Source of the DNA: Balneolaceae bacterium
GTDB taxonomy: Bacteria > Bacteroidota > Rhodothermia > Balneolales > Balneolaceae
Assembly: GCA_006969905.1 (NCBI GenBank)
Contig: CP030887.1
Location: forward strand, 1,780,001 to 1,844,000
Reading direction: 5' to 3'
DNA: 64,000 bases
Part shown: piece after piece, positions 9,352-16,291 of the stretch
Position numbering within the stretch: the stretch's first letter is position 1
Layout of the letters: every line of letters begins with the position of its first letter
Made by a program: the position numbers and the translations under genes
The notes under the pieces: generated by a model
Told to the model about the DNA's origin: nothing
Seen by the model: only the letters and a program-made list of their open reading frames with translations
Databases searched by the model: none

Positions 9352-10225
9352 AAAGTATTTGCAGGAAAAAGGGTTAGCAAAAAAGACGATTCAAACCTAT
9401 TCGTTCAATGTAAGCTTGTTTGAAGAATGGCTGAGAACCTGCCTGCCGGCAGGCAGGGCCGAACTCATTCAGGAAATTACTTACTCGGAGTTGTTGAATT
9501 TTATACGAAATCGAAGATCGTTGGGCGAATCCCGGAACCTGATCGCCAATCGCTTAACAGCCGTTCGCTGGTGGTTGCGCTGGCAAAAAGGCGAAGGACT
9601 CCGAACCACCAATCCAGCGGAAAACCTGTTTTTAAAAGGACAGAAAAGAAGGCTTCCTCATGACCTGTTAGAAGCCGAACAACTCGAAATCCTGTACCAG
9701 GAATTCCCAACGGAAACCATCATCGATCAGCGAAACAAAACGATGTTGGGTTTGCTCGTCCATCAGGGAATCACCACGGGCGAACTGGCCAGGCTGGAAC
9801 CTTTGCACCTGAATTTAGAAGCCGGGACTATTCGGATTTTTCCCACCAAGCAAAGCAATGGAAGAAAGCTCGAATTAAAAGCCTTCCAAGTTCTAGAACT
9901 CTACCGTTACCAGTTGGAAATCCGTCCGAAACTTCTCGAAGAAAAAGGGTTTGATTCCCCAAAACTCATCCTTTCCAATGGAAGCTCGGCCAGCCTGGGA
10001 AACACCTTGCAGATTCTTTCCCGACAACTCAAAAACCAATATTCCTACTTTACTGGGTTCCCTCAAATTCGGGCGAGTGTGATCGCAAACTGGCTTAAAA
10101 CCCATCCGCTCTGACAGGTGCAATATTGGGCGGGGCATAAGTACGTTTCCTCCACGGAGCGCTACCTTTTGGGCGGACTCGAAGGGCTGAAGCAAAGCGT
10201 AGAACAATTCCATCCGTTGCGATAA
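9341..10225 (+). pseudogene. Tyrosine recombinase-like Int2, broken by a TGA near its end, cassette 1
   Basis: The frame is intact for 257 codons, then has TGA at 10112-10114 where the cassette 2 copy has CGG (Arg251). Reading through, the frame continues to TAA at 10223 and restores the missing end. The stop removes the part with the conserved His and the nucleophile Tyr, so the truncated product cannot be an active recombinase. It also carries an in-frame insertion of seven residues, CLPAGR being part of it, made by a 20-bp palindrome at 9438-9457. As in cassette 2, the first catalytic Arg is replaced by Thr (GITTGEL). Confidence 0.85.
9438..9457. repeat. 20-bp perfect palindrome inserted in Int2
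   Basis: The sequence is CCTGCCTGCC followed by its exact complement. It adds about 21 bp in frame against the cassette 2 copy (nine residues between Trp-Leu and Glu-Leu-Ile in place of two) and encodes CLPAGR. It looks like a small dispersed palindromic repeat that entered a coding region. Confidence 0.7.
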
Positions 10226-10240
10226 ATCGAAGCAGATACA

Positions 10241-10598
10241 CGGCGTACTTCAGGCACGAGGTACATAATGGGTAATTATGGTACAGCCCGGGGTTCACTC
10301 CGCATAGCTCTCTGACGGGCAGACTACGTTCACAGCCAAGCCGTCCCATAACGCCATTATGTAAAGTTCGCCTCCAATCCCAACCTTCCCGAACAGCGCC
10401 CCGATCCGCACCAACTTTACATAACCGGCTTATAGGACGAGCGGAATCAGCCCGCAAGAGAGCTAGTGGAGTTTGTACTATAAGATGCGCCCGGTTATGT
10501 AACAGTAGGGGTAAGAACGATCACCCAACCTTGTAAAAGATTCCTCTACTTTTGGTAAACCGAATTGCAAGTAAGCGAGCAAGTAACGATTATAAAAC
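10241..10598. repeat. Folded non-coding block R1, attC-like candidate recombination site
   Basis: This 358-bp block recurs as R2 (16557-16969) in front of the other displaced rhs tail. It holds three nested hairpins. Hairpin 1 is 10262-10363: TACATAATGG and TTATGG pair with CCATAA and CCATTATGTA. Hairpin 2 is 10357-10424: TTATGTAAAGTT with AACTTTACATAA. Hairpin 3 is 10417-10502: TTACATAACCG and CTTATAG pair with CTATAAG and CGGTTATGTAA. Paired outer and inner boxes, unpaired spacers and a tip that differs between R1 and R2 are the architecture of an integron attC site, including AAC...GTT in hairpin 3. It may instead be a structured RNA. The first and last parts are almost identical in the two copies. 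Confidence 0.6.
10547..10554 (+). promoter_or_regulatory. Possible Bacteroidota -7 box upstream of the second rhs tail
   Basis: TACTTTTG fits the TAnnTTTG box and is conserved at the same distance (45 bases before the ATG) in R2 at 16918-16925. A TTG lies upstream, but only 13 bases away, shorter than the usual spacing, so this is a weak call. Confidence 0.35.
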
Positions 10599-11573
10599 AT
10601 GCAGTTAAGCGAGGCACATATTTTTAGCTCCGATGTTTTTCCCCTGGGAATGCAAGAGGGTCAAATTTTTTCCACTTCGGTAAAAAAATGCTCCGACTAT
10701 TACCCGTTTGGACTAACCATGCCCGGACGGTCTTCGAACTCTGCCAATCCGAATGACGATTACAAGTTTACGGGATATGAATTGGATAACGAAGCCGGGT
10801 TGGACATCTATCATGCGAATGCGAGAGGCTACGATCCGGTGTTGGGCAGGTTTATGCAGATTGATCCACTCCACGATCAATTCCCATCATGGAGCACGTA
10901 CACTTATGGGTTGAACAACCCCATGAAGTACATCGACCCAACCGGAATGGCTGCCGAAGAAGCCGGAGGATGTCCACCGTGCAGTTTTGAATACTTCACC
11001 CGTTGGCTGTTCCAGGATTACGACAATACCTACGTGGGCGATCTGGCACGGGCCGATGCCCAGGGGCAATTGGATCAAAAGGTAGCCCAGGATTTAAAAG
11101 ATGCGGGCAACGCTGCGGTAGATGCAACGGCGGAACTGGCGGATAATCTCTCCGATGCTTCGACGTGGGCAGCAGTTGGAGGCATAGGATTAGCCGCAGC
11201 TGGGGTAGCTGCTTCATCAACAGGAATCGGTGCACCTGCAGGAGCTGCAATGGTGAGTTCAGGCATTTCCATTACGGGTACCGCTCTTACGGTAGGAACG
11301 GTAGCTGATGCAACTTCTACTGTAGCCAAAGGAATTGATGCGGTAGCCTTTGATGGTTCTACAGATGCCTTTATAAATCAAGGTGCTGAGCTTGGTATAA
11401 ATATATTAGGTGGTAGGTACTTACCTAAAGTAGGTGCTGCGACAGTACGATATCTTGAAACAGCAACACAAGCAACTCGACGTGTACCTGCATCATTGGG
11501 AATACGGAACACAGTAGGAGTAGCTACAGATGCAACGAGAGTAGCGATTCCTCTAATCCTTTTTAATGAATAA
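10599..11573 (+). CDS. Displaced Rhs C-terminal tail with hydrophobic toxin domain
   Basis: This 324-residue protein has three parts. Residues 1-32 are a leader (MQLSEAHIF...VFPLGMQEGQIFS) not found in the main rhs gene but shared with the third tail. Residues 33-118 copy the end of the Rhs core (DYYPFGL to DPTGMA). Residues 119-324 are a different toxin domain. About 185-240 is Gly/Ala-rich and hydrophobic, which may insert into membranes; I do not recognise the family. There is no shell and no secretion signal, so it should be inert for delivery until recombined onto a full rhs gene through the shared core. It has its own ATG and a small membrane-protein gene 6 bp downstream. Confidence 0.85.
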   Translation: MQLSEAHIFSSDVFPLGMQEGQIFSTSVKKCSDYYPFGLTMPGRSSNSANPNDDYKFTGYELDNEAGLDIYHANARGYDPVLGRFMQIDPLHDQFPSWSTYTYGLNNPMKYIDPTGMAAEEAGGCPPCSFEYFTRWLFQDYDNTYVGDLARADAQGQLDQKVAQDLKDAGNAAVDATAELADNLSDASTWAAVGGIGLAAAGVAASSTGIGAPAGAAMVSSGISITGTALTVGTVADATSTVAKGIDAVAFDGSTDAFINQGAELGINILGGRYLPKVGAATVRYLETATQATRRVPASLGIRNTVGVATDATRVAIPLILFNE

Positions 11574-11579
11574 AGTAGT

Positions 11580-11828
11580 ATGAACGAGTATAAAGAAGGT
11601 TTAGCCCGTAAGCTTGTCGAGTTTTTTAGATCAATTGGAATTGATCCGTTATATGGAGTTACAGTACTTGTATGCCTAGTTGTTATTAGTTATCGAAAAG
11701 ATATACAACGTTGGGAGGAGTTGCCCTCCTGGCATAAAGGGTTAATCATTTCTGCGTTTTTTGGTGCTGTAGTGCTAACAATATTTAGCCTACTACAGTT
11801 AACAGGGGTGATCGACTTGGGTGAGTAG
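11580..11828 (+). CDS. Small two-helix membrane protein, candidate immunity protein
   Basis: This 82-residue protein has two hydrophobic segments, about 26-38 (GVTVLVCLVVISY) and about 54-76 (LIISAFFGAVVLTIFSLLQLTGV), separated by a polar loop. It follows the displaced tail by 6 bp and is itself followed by the cassette terminator, the same place the lipoprotein has in the first unit. A membrane immunity protein would fit a membrane-inserting toxin. The family is not recognised, and the role is inferred from position. Confidence 0.65.
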   Translation: MNEYKEGLARKLVEFFRSIGIDPLYGVTVLVCLVVISYRKDIQRWEELPSWHKGLIISAFFGAVVLTIFSLLQLTGVIDLGE

Positions 11829-11845
11829 CCTTATTGAATTACAAG

Positions 11846-11874
11846 GCATCCTGAGTAATCGGGATGCTTTTTTT
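11846..11874. terminator. Terminator between immunity gene and XRE gene, cassette 2
   Basis: GCATCC and GGGATGC form a stem with a nine-base loop, followed by seven T. It matches the terminator at 6111-6140 in place and sequence and marks the left end of cassette 2. Confidence 0.8.
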
Positions 11875-11882
11875 GTTTGAGG

Positions 11883-12221
11883 CTACTGAATAGCTTTAAG
11901 CTTGGTAGCTTTAATAAAGTTGTCAATGGTAAGCAGCAGTGATTCCCTATCCTGTTCAGGAAGGTTTGCAATATCCTGGAGGCGTTTTAGCATAACAGGG
12001 TCTTTAAGCAAATTATCCTTTTCCATTTCTCCTATTAAGTAACCCACTGTGGTATCTAAAATCTCGGCCAGTTTTTTTGCCGCCTCAATAGAAGGTATCA
12101 TCTCATCCCGTTCATATTTCCCAATCGTAGTTGAAGAAGTTACAAAGAGTTTAGCGAGCTCTTTTTGAGAGAGATTTTTCGCTTTTCTACAGGTGGTAAG
12201 TTTTTGTCCAAATGTGCTCAT
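11883..12221 (-). CDS. XRE-family transcriptional regulator, cassette 2
   Basis: With the ATG at 12221 the protein has 112 residues; an upstream start at 12251 is possible but would add ten residues that are absent from the relative in cassette 1. The helix-turn-helix reads FGQKLTTCRKAKNLSQKELAK, then SSTTIGKYERDEMIPSIEA. The C-terminal 25 residues (NLPEQDRESLLLTIDNF, then IKATKLKAIQ) are nearly those of the first regulator, while the DNA-binding part differs. It is divergent from symE with about 250 bp between, and probably represses that operon. Confidence 0.9.
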   Translation of the reverse strand: MSTFGQKLTTCRKAKNLSQKELAKLFVTSSTTIGKYERDEMIPSIEAAKKLAEILDTTVGYLIGEMEKDNLLKDPVMLKRLQDIANLPEQDRESLLLTIDNFIKATKLKAIQ

Positions 12222-12293
12222 ATCGACATGATAATAGGTATTTGAAACCATAAATGATACTTATTAATGAAGTGTCAGCTACTAAAATAAATA

Positions 12294-12358
12294 TTAGAGC
12301 ATAATAAGATTGATTTTATAAACATTATTATGTTTCTTTACACATGATAATGCTCTAA
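12294..12358. repeat. Inverted repeat in the XRE-symE intergenic region, cassette 2
   Basis: TTAGAGCAT at 12294-12302 and ATGCTCTAA at 12350-12358 are perfect nine-base arms, 47 bp apart, in AT-rich DNA between the divergent genes. It may be an operator for the XRE protein or part of an antisense RNA. Cassette 1 lacks it. Confidence 0.4.
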
Positions 12359-12470
12359 AAATTTTTGCGAAAATTTTGTCAACTATTAATTAAAACAAAA
12401 GTGTAGCAATGAGCTACTGATAAGTAGCAAGAGTACTAAGTCACCAATCAAAAACGCTGAGTAATTTTTT

Positions 12471-12668
12471 ATGCCAAACAAGAAAATTGTCAAGTTACAG
12501 CCCAAACACCGGGAGTTAGCCCGAAGAAAGATCAGGATTGTGCCCGAATTGAGAGTAAATGGGATTTGGCTGGCCGAGCACGGGTTTACCGCAGGTTGCA
12601 AGGTGGAAATTACGGTAAGGCACAATGAACTGGTGATTATTCCGGCAGACCAAACTTTAGGGAAATGA
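12471..12668 (+). CDS. SymE-family small protein, cassette 2
   Basis: This is a 65-residue protein with the SymE core KLQPKHRELARRKIRIVPEL and HGFTAGCKVEITVRHNELVI. It is close to the cassette 1 copy, apart from the extreme ends. The stop overlaps the ATPase ATG as ATGA, again coupling the two. Conservation of both the protein and its coupling in diverged cassettes argues that it serves the element. It probably binds DNA or RNA; a toxic activity as in E. coli SymE cannot be judged from sequence. Confidence 0.8.
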   Translation: MPNKKIVKLQPKHRELARRKIRIVPELRVNGIWLAEHGFTAGCKVEITVRHNELVIIPADQTLGK

Positions 12669-14128
12669 ATAAACTGGATACCACCAACCCCGAAGCCCCG
12701 GTATTTGCCACAGAAGAACTTACCATCACCATATTAGGAGGCGTAAAGCTCGGAGGTCTGGATAAGCTAAGAGTTACTCTAAAAGTAGAGCACGAAGATA
12801 ATCCACCGATCAGGCAAAACCTTGACCTGTACCATTCCAGCCAGATAGGAAAACTCATCGAACAGATCGCAGGGCTTTATGAACTCCCAACGGAAACCAT
12901 TCAGGAAACGATCGAGCAATTAACCAGCGAGTTAGAGCAATGGAGAATGTCCCGGCTGGAACTGTTGAGCAAGCCCAACACGGTGGTTCCCGTGCTCACC
13001 GCTCCCCAGCGCAAGAACGCGCGCAAGTGGCTGCGAAGGCCCAACCTGATGGAACGCACCCAGCAGCTGTTGGGCCAGGCCGGGATCGTCGGCGAAGAAG
13101 TAAATCGTTTGCTCTTATGGCTGGTGATGAGTTCAAGGAAAACAGCGAGGCCGTTGCATGCGGTAAGCCTGGCCGCCAGTGGGGTGGGTAAAACCCATTT
13201 GCAGCAAACCCTGGCCGGGCTGCTTCCGCCCGAAGATGTCTTAGAGGTAACGAGCCTCAGCGGAAACGCCCTGTACTATTTTAAAGGAAACGAACTCAAA
13301 CATAAACTTCTGCTCATTGAAGACCTGGACGGAGCGGACGAAGTGCTCTATCCGCTTCGGGAACTCCAGAGCAAAGGAAGATTGAGCAAAACGGTAGCAG
13401 TGAAAGGACCACGGGGAACGCTTAGAACCGAAATCTTGGAAGTGGAAGGCCCGGTCTCGGTCGCAGCAGCCACCACGAAGGAAACGATCTACCAAGACAA
13501 TGCCAACCGTGCCTTACTGCTTACCTTGGACGAAAGTTCTGAGCAGGACAAAAGAATCTTAGACTACCAACGAAAGTTAGCTTCCGGTACCATCGACCAA
13601 GCGAAACAAACCGAAGCGAGGAAATTGTTACAAGCCACCCAACGGCTTTTGGAACCCGTAGAAGTTCAGAATCCGTTTGCCGAAAACCTCCAACTCCCGA
13701 GCCAGGTCTTTACCCAACGCCGGGCGAACCAGTTGTACCTGGATTTGATCTCGGCGATCACCTTCTACCACCAGCACCAGCGAGAAGTGAAAAACGGAGC
13801 GGTGCAAACGAGCCTGGAAGATATCGAGTGGGCGAACAAGTTGGCGGCTCCCGTGTTGCTCAGGAAAAGCGATGAACTCTCTGGGGCTTGCAGATCATTC
13901 TTAGAAGATTTGAAAACCTATCTGAATACCAAGAAACAAGACGAATTCACGAGAAAGGAAATCCGGTCGGCGTTGCGGTTGCACCCCTCTAAATGCAAAC
14001 GGTACATGGCCGAGTTGTCGGCGTTCGGGTATGTGGAACGAGTGGCAGGAAATAAAAAACAAGGATTCGCTTACGGGCTAACCGGAGCCGATCCCTACGA
14101 GAAACTGAAGCAAGAAGTAGTTCAGTAG
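12665..14128 (+). CDS. P-loop ATPase with divergent winged helix, cassette 2
   Basis: This 487-residue protein keeps the Walker A (AASGVGKTH) and Walker B (LLIEDLD) motifs and the SLSGNALYYF and LRELQSKGRLSKTVAVKG blocks almost unchanged from cassette 1. The C-terminal winged helix is clearly different: FTRKEIRSALRLHPSKCKRY and GYVERVAGNKKQGFAY replace the cassette 1 residues. Its last codons contain the first copies of the cassette 2 repeat (AAGTAGTTCA at 14115). The pattern, constant motor plus exchanged DNA reader, fits a protein that recognises its own cassette's repeats. Confidence 0.8.
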   Translation: MNKLDTTNPEAPVFATEELTITILGGVKLGGLDKLRVTLKVEHEDNPPIRQNLDLYHSSQIGKLIEQIAGLYELPTETIQETIEQLTSELEQWRMSRLELLSKPNTVVPVLTAPQRKNARKWLRRPNLMERTQQLLGQAGIVGEEVNRLLLWLVMSSRKTARPLHAVSLAASGVGKTHLQQTLAGLLPPEDVLEVTSLSGNALYYFKGNELKHKLLLIEDLDGADEVLYPLRELQSKGRLSKTVAVKGPRGTLRTEILEVEGPVSVAAATTKETIYQDNANRALLLTLDESSEQDKRILDYQRKLASGTIDQAKQTEARKLLQATQRLLEPVEVQNPFAENLQLPSQVFTQRRANQLYLDLISAITFYHQHQREVKNGAVQTSLEDIEWANKLAAPVLLRKSDELSGACRSFLEDLKTYLNTKKQDEFTRKEIRSALRLHPSKCKRYMAELSAFGYVERVAGNKKQGFAYGLTGADPYEKLKQEVVQ

Positions 14129-14211
14129 TTCGCAAGTGGTTCGGAGCAAAAACGAACTACTTAACTCCAGCAGGAACAAACAAAAATCCCACCAAAACAC
14201 TAAGTGGTTCG
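14115..14211. repeat. Iteron-like repeats AAGTRGTTCG, cassette 2
   Basis: Forward copies are AAGTAGTTCA (14115), AGTAGTTCG (14124), AAGTGGTTCG (14134 and 14202); CGAACTACTT at 14153-14162 is reversed. All copies have T where cassette 1 has C at the sixth place, and mostly G at the end. The array begins inside the ATPase gene and runs to the Int1 leader. The uniform change across copies suggests a binding site that has shifted specificity. Confidence 0.65.
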
Positions 14212-14215
14212 GTGG

Positions 14216-14231
14216 TTCACGGAAACGTGAA
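14216..14231 (+). promoter_or_regulatory. GAAA-tetraloop hairpin in the Int1 leader, cassette 2
   Basis: TTCACG-GAAA-CGTGAA is a perfect six-pair stem, 13 bases before the ancestral Int1 start at 14245. It differs from cassette 1 by one compensated outer pair, with the loop unchanged. Confidence 0.65.
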
Positions 14232-14244
14232 AGGGTGAGTAAAA

Positions 14245-15141
14245 ATGAACGAATTAGCTCCACATTTTAAGCAATCTTTAGAAGCCTTCACAGAGTGACT
14301 GGGGATTTTGGGCTATGCGGAAGCGACCCAAAAAGGCATTCCAGAGCGTTTAAAAGAAATGTTGTTTTGGTTGCAAGAAAAACAGATTACGAGCATCCAT
14401 CAGATTGATCAATTCCACATCGACACCTTTTTAGCCGAACAAGAAACCCGCCCGAACAAGCGAAGAGGCGGAGGGTTGAGCGCTTCTTACCTGAACAAAT
14501 ACGTGCAAGCTCTCAAGCTCTGGAATTCCTTCCTGGCTCAAACTGGCGCGGCTCATTTAGAACTCACGCTCGATTATTACGAAGCTAATCCAGAGTTACC
14601 CACGGTCTTAACAGAAACCGAAATTAAACAGCTTTACCAAGCGTGTTCGGACGATGAATATGGATTAAGAGACCGGGCGATTCTGGGTTTGTACTACGGC
14701 TGTGGGTTGAGGCGAAGCGAAGGCGTGGCGGTCGATGTTCCGGACGTACAATTCTCCAGAGGCTTGTTGTATGTCCGTGCCGGAAAGGGAAACAAAGAGC
14801 GCTACGTTCCTTTGGCCGGACAGGTGGCGGAGGATCTGCGGTGGTATTTGATTGAGGCACGGCCGAAACTTCTCAAAGAAAACAAATCCTCTTCGCTGCT
14901 CATCAGCTATCGCTCCCGCCGCCCGCAAGGCCAGAGCCTGGCCCTGCGTCTGGCTGGCTTGGTAGAGAAAGCCGGAATCCCTAAACCCATTGGGTTGCAT
15001 TCTCTCCGGCACTCCATCGCTACGCACCTGCTCCGCAACGGAATGCCTCTGCCCGAGATACAGCGCTTTTTAGGGCATTCGAGCCTGGAATCCACCCAAA
15101 TCTACACGCACTTAACCGAGGAGCTTGCCCATGACCTTTGA
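14245..15141 (+). pseudogene. Tyrosine recombinase Int1, broken by an early TGA, cassette 2
   Basis: From the ATG at 14245 the frame reads MNELAPHFKQSLEAFTE and then TGA at 14296-14298, where cassette 1 has TGG (Trp18). After the stop the frame is open to 15141 and keeps every catalytic residue (GCGLRRSEG, GKGNKER, LHSLRH, LGHSS, IYTH). A restart at the TTG at 14308 or at a downstream ATG (14359) would give a protein lacking the first N-terminal helix, so weak function is conceivable. Its stop overlaps the Int2 start by 11 bp, as in cassette 1. Confidence 0.8.
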
Positions 15142-15994
15142 AAGATACTTGCAGGAAAAAGGGTTGGCCAAAAAGACGGTTCAAACCTATGTGTTTAATG
15201 TGAGCCTCTTTAAAGAATGGCTGGAAGAAGAACTCATAAAAGAGATTTCCTATTCGGAGTTATTGAAATTTATCCGCTCTCGGCGTTCGCTTGGGGAAAG
15301 TAGAAACTTAATTGCTTCCCGGATCACGGCGATTCGCTGGTGGTTGCGATGGCAAAAACACGAAGGCAAACGAAGCACGAACCCAGCGGAAGGATTGCAC
15401 CTGAAAGGAGGAAAACGGCGGCTTCCTCATGACCTGCTGGAAGCCGAACAATTGGAGAGTTTGTACCAAGAGTTTCCTTCGGAAAGTTTTATTGAAAGTA
15501 GAAACAAAACGATCATTGGTTTATTGGTTCATCAAGGAATTACGACCGGAGAACTGTCGAGATTAGAACCTGAACATCTAAATTTAGAAGCCGGGACTAT
15601 TCGGATTCTCCCGGTCAAACAAAGTAACGGGAGAACCTTGCAGCTGAAACCGTTCCAAGTGTTGGAGCTGTACAAATACCAGCTGGAAGTTCGTCCGAAA
15701 TTGATTGAAGAACGAGGCAAAGATTCGAATAAACTTATCCTTTCCACCGGAACATCTGATCGGTTAAATAACACCTTACAGATTCTGGCTAACGGACTCA
15801 AAAACGAGTACGGATTCTTTACAGGATTTCCACAGATTAGAGCCAGTGTAATTGCAAACTGGTTAAAGGTTCATCCACTCCGGCAGGTCCAATATTGGGC
15901 AGGTCATAAATATGTTTCCTCCACCGAACGATACTTACTCGGAGGTTTGGAGTCTTTGAAACAATCGGTCGAGCAGTTCCATCCTCTCAGGTAA
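15131..15994 (+). CDS. Tyrosine recombinase-like Int2, intact copy, lacks the first catalytic Arg, cassette 2
   Basis: This 287-residue protein starts at the ATG at 15131 (MTFERYLQEKGLAKKTVQTY); the TTG at 15125 is not needed. It keeps Arg237 (QIRASVIANWL, in place of HxLRHSxATxL), His259 (AGHKYVSS) and Tyr268 (ERYL). The position of the first catalytic Arg is Thr (GITTGELSRL, near 138) in both cassettes. That makes it an unusual partner recombinase, perhaps a structural or regulatory subunit that needs Int1 for catalysis. It overlaps the Int1 frame by 11 bp. It is the only unbroken Int2 in the window. Confidence 0.9.
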   Translation: MTFERYLQEKGLAKKTVQTYVFNVSLFKEWLEEELIKEISYSELLKFIRSRRSLGESRNLIASRITAIRWWLRWQKHEGKRSTNPAEGLHLKGGKRRLPHDLLEAEQLESLYQEFPSESFIESRNKTIIGLLVHQGITTGELSRLEPEHLNLEAGTIRILPVKQSNGRTLQLKPFQVLELYKYQLEVRPKLIEERGKDSNKLILSTGTSDRLNNTLQILANGLKNEYGFFTGFPQIRASVIANWLKVHPLRQVQYWAGHKYVSSTERYLLGGLESLKQSVEQFHPLR

Positions 15995-16026
15995 AACTTT
16001 TAATTCGTTCTTAGATACCAAAAGCG

Positions 16027-16034
16027 TATCTTTG
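16027..16034 (+). promoter_or_regulatory. Possible -7 box for the RHH-RelE module
   Basis: TATCTTTG fits TAnnTTTG and lies 46 bases before the likely antitoxin start. It overlaps one arm of a small inverted repeat AGATAC / GTATCT (16013-16031), a plausible autorepression site. Confidence 0.4.
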
Positions 16035-16072
16035 TCGTACTTGTATGACATATGAACCAAACCCCTTGCATG

Positions 16073-16291
16073 ATGCCGATTACTGTACGTTTAGGAGACT
16101 CCGTAGAAAAGCGCCTTGATGAGCTGGCCAAGCTTACCGGACGCACTAAAACCTATTATATCCGCCAGGCTTTGGAAGAAAAGTTGGACGAGCTGGAAGA
16201 TTTGTATGTGGCTGAGCAACGTCTTGAGCAGCCCGAAGGCAAGCGATGGAGTCTGGAACAATTAGAGCGTGGCGATGACCTGGAAAGTTGA
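16073..16291 (+). CDS. Ribbon-helix-helix antitoxin (RelB-like)
   Basis: The conserved part begins [41 protein letters not shown], a MetJ/Arc-type ribbon-helix-helix, followed by an acidic tail that would wrap the toxin. Starts at 16052, 16070 and 16073 are possible; the last fits family length best (72 residues). The stop overlaps the next gene. It should neutralise the RelE-like toxin and repress the pair. It is present only in cassette 2, between Int2 and the folded block R2. Confidence 0.85.
   Translation: MPITVRLGDSVEKRLDELAKLTGRTKTYYIRQALEEKLDELEDLYVAEQRLEQPEGKRWSLEQLERGDDLES

Noticed and set aside
10095-10457. Minus-strand open frame across R1, with a closely similar one across R2 (16495-16743)
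   Set aside because: The shared text (GCERSLPVRELCGVNPGLYH) follows from nearly identical DNA that is better explained by paired hairpins; the frames end differently and run into the neighbouring genes.
10112-14298. TGA read as an amino acid in both broken recombinases
   Set aside because: TGA ends many normal genes in this window (for example Int1 at 9349 and symE at 6815), and no recoding element was seen.
8455-15994. Int1 or Int2 as an integron integrase
   Set aside because: Neither has the extra domain of IntI after the second catalytic box, and two adjacent recombinases are not the integron plan. Only the folded sites resemble integrons.
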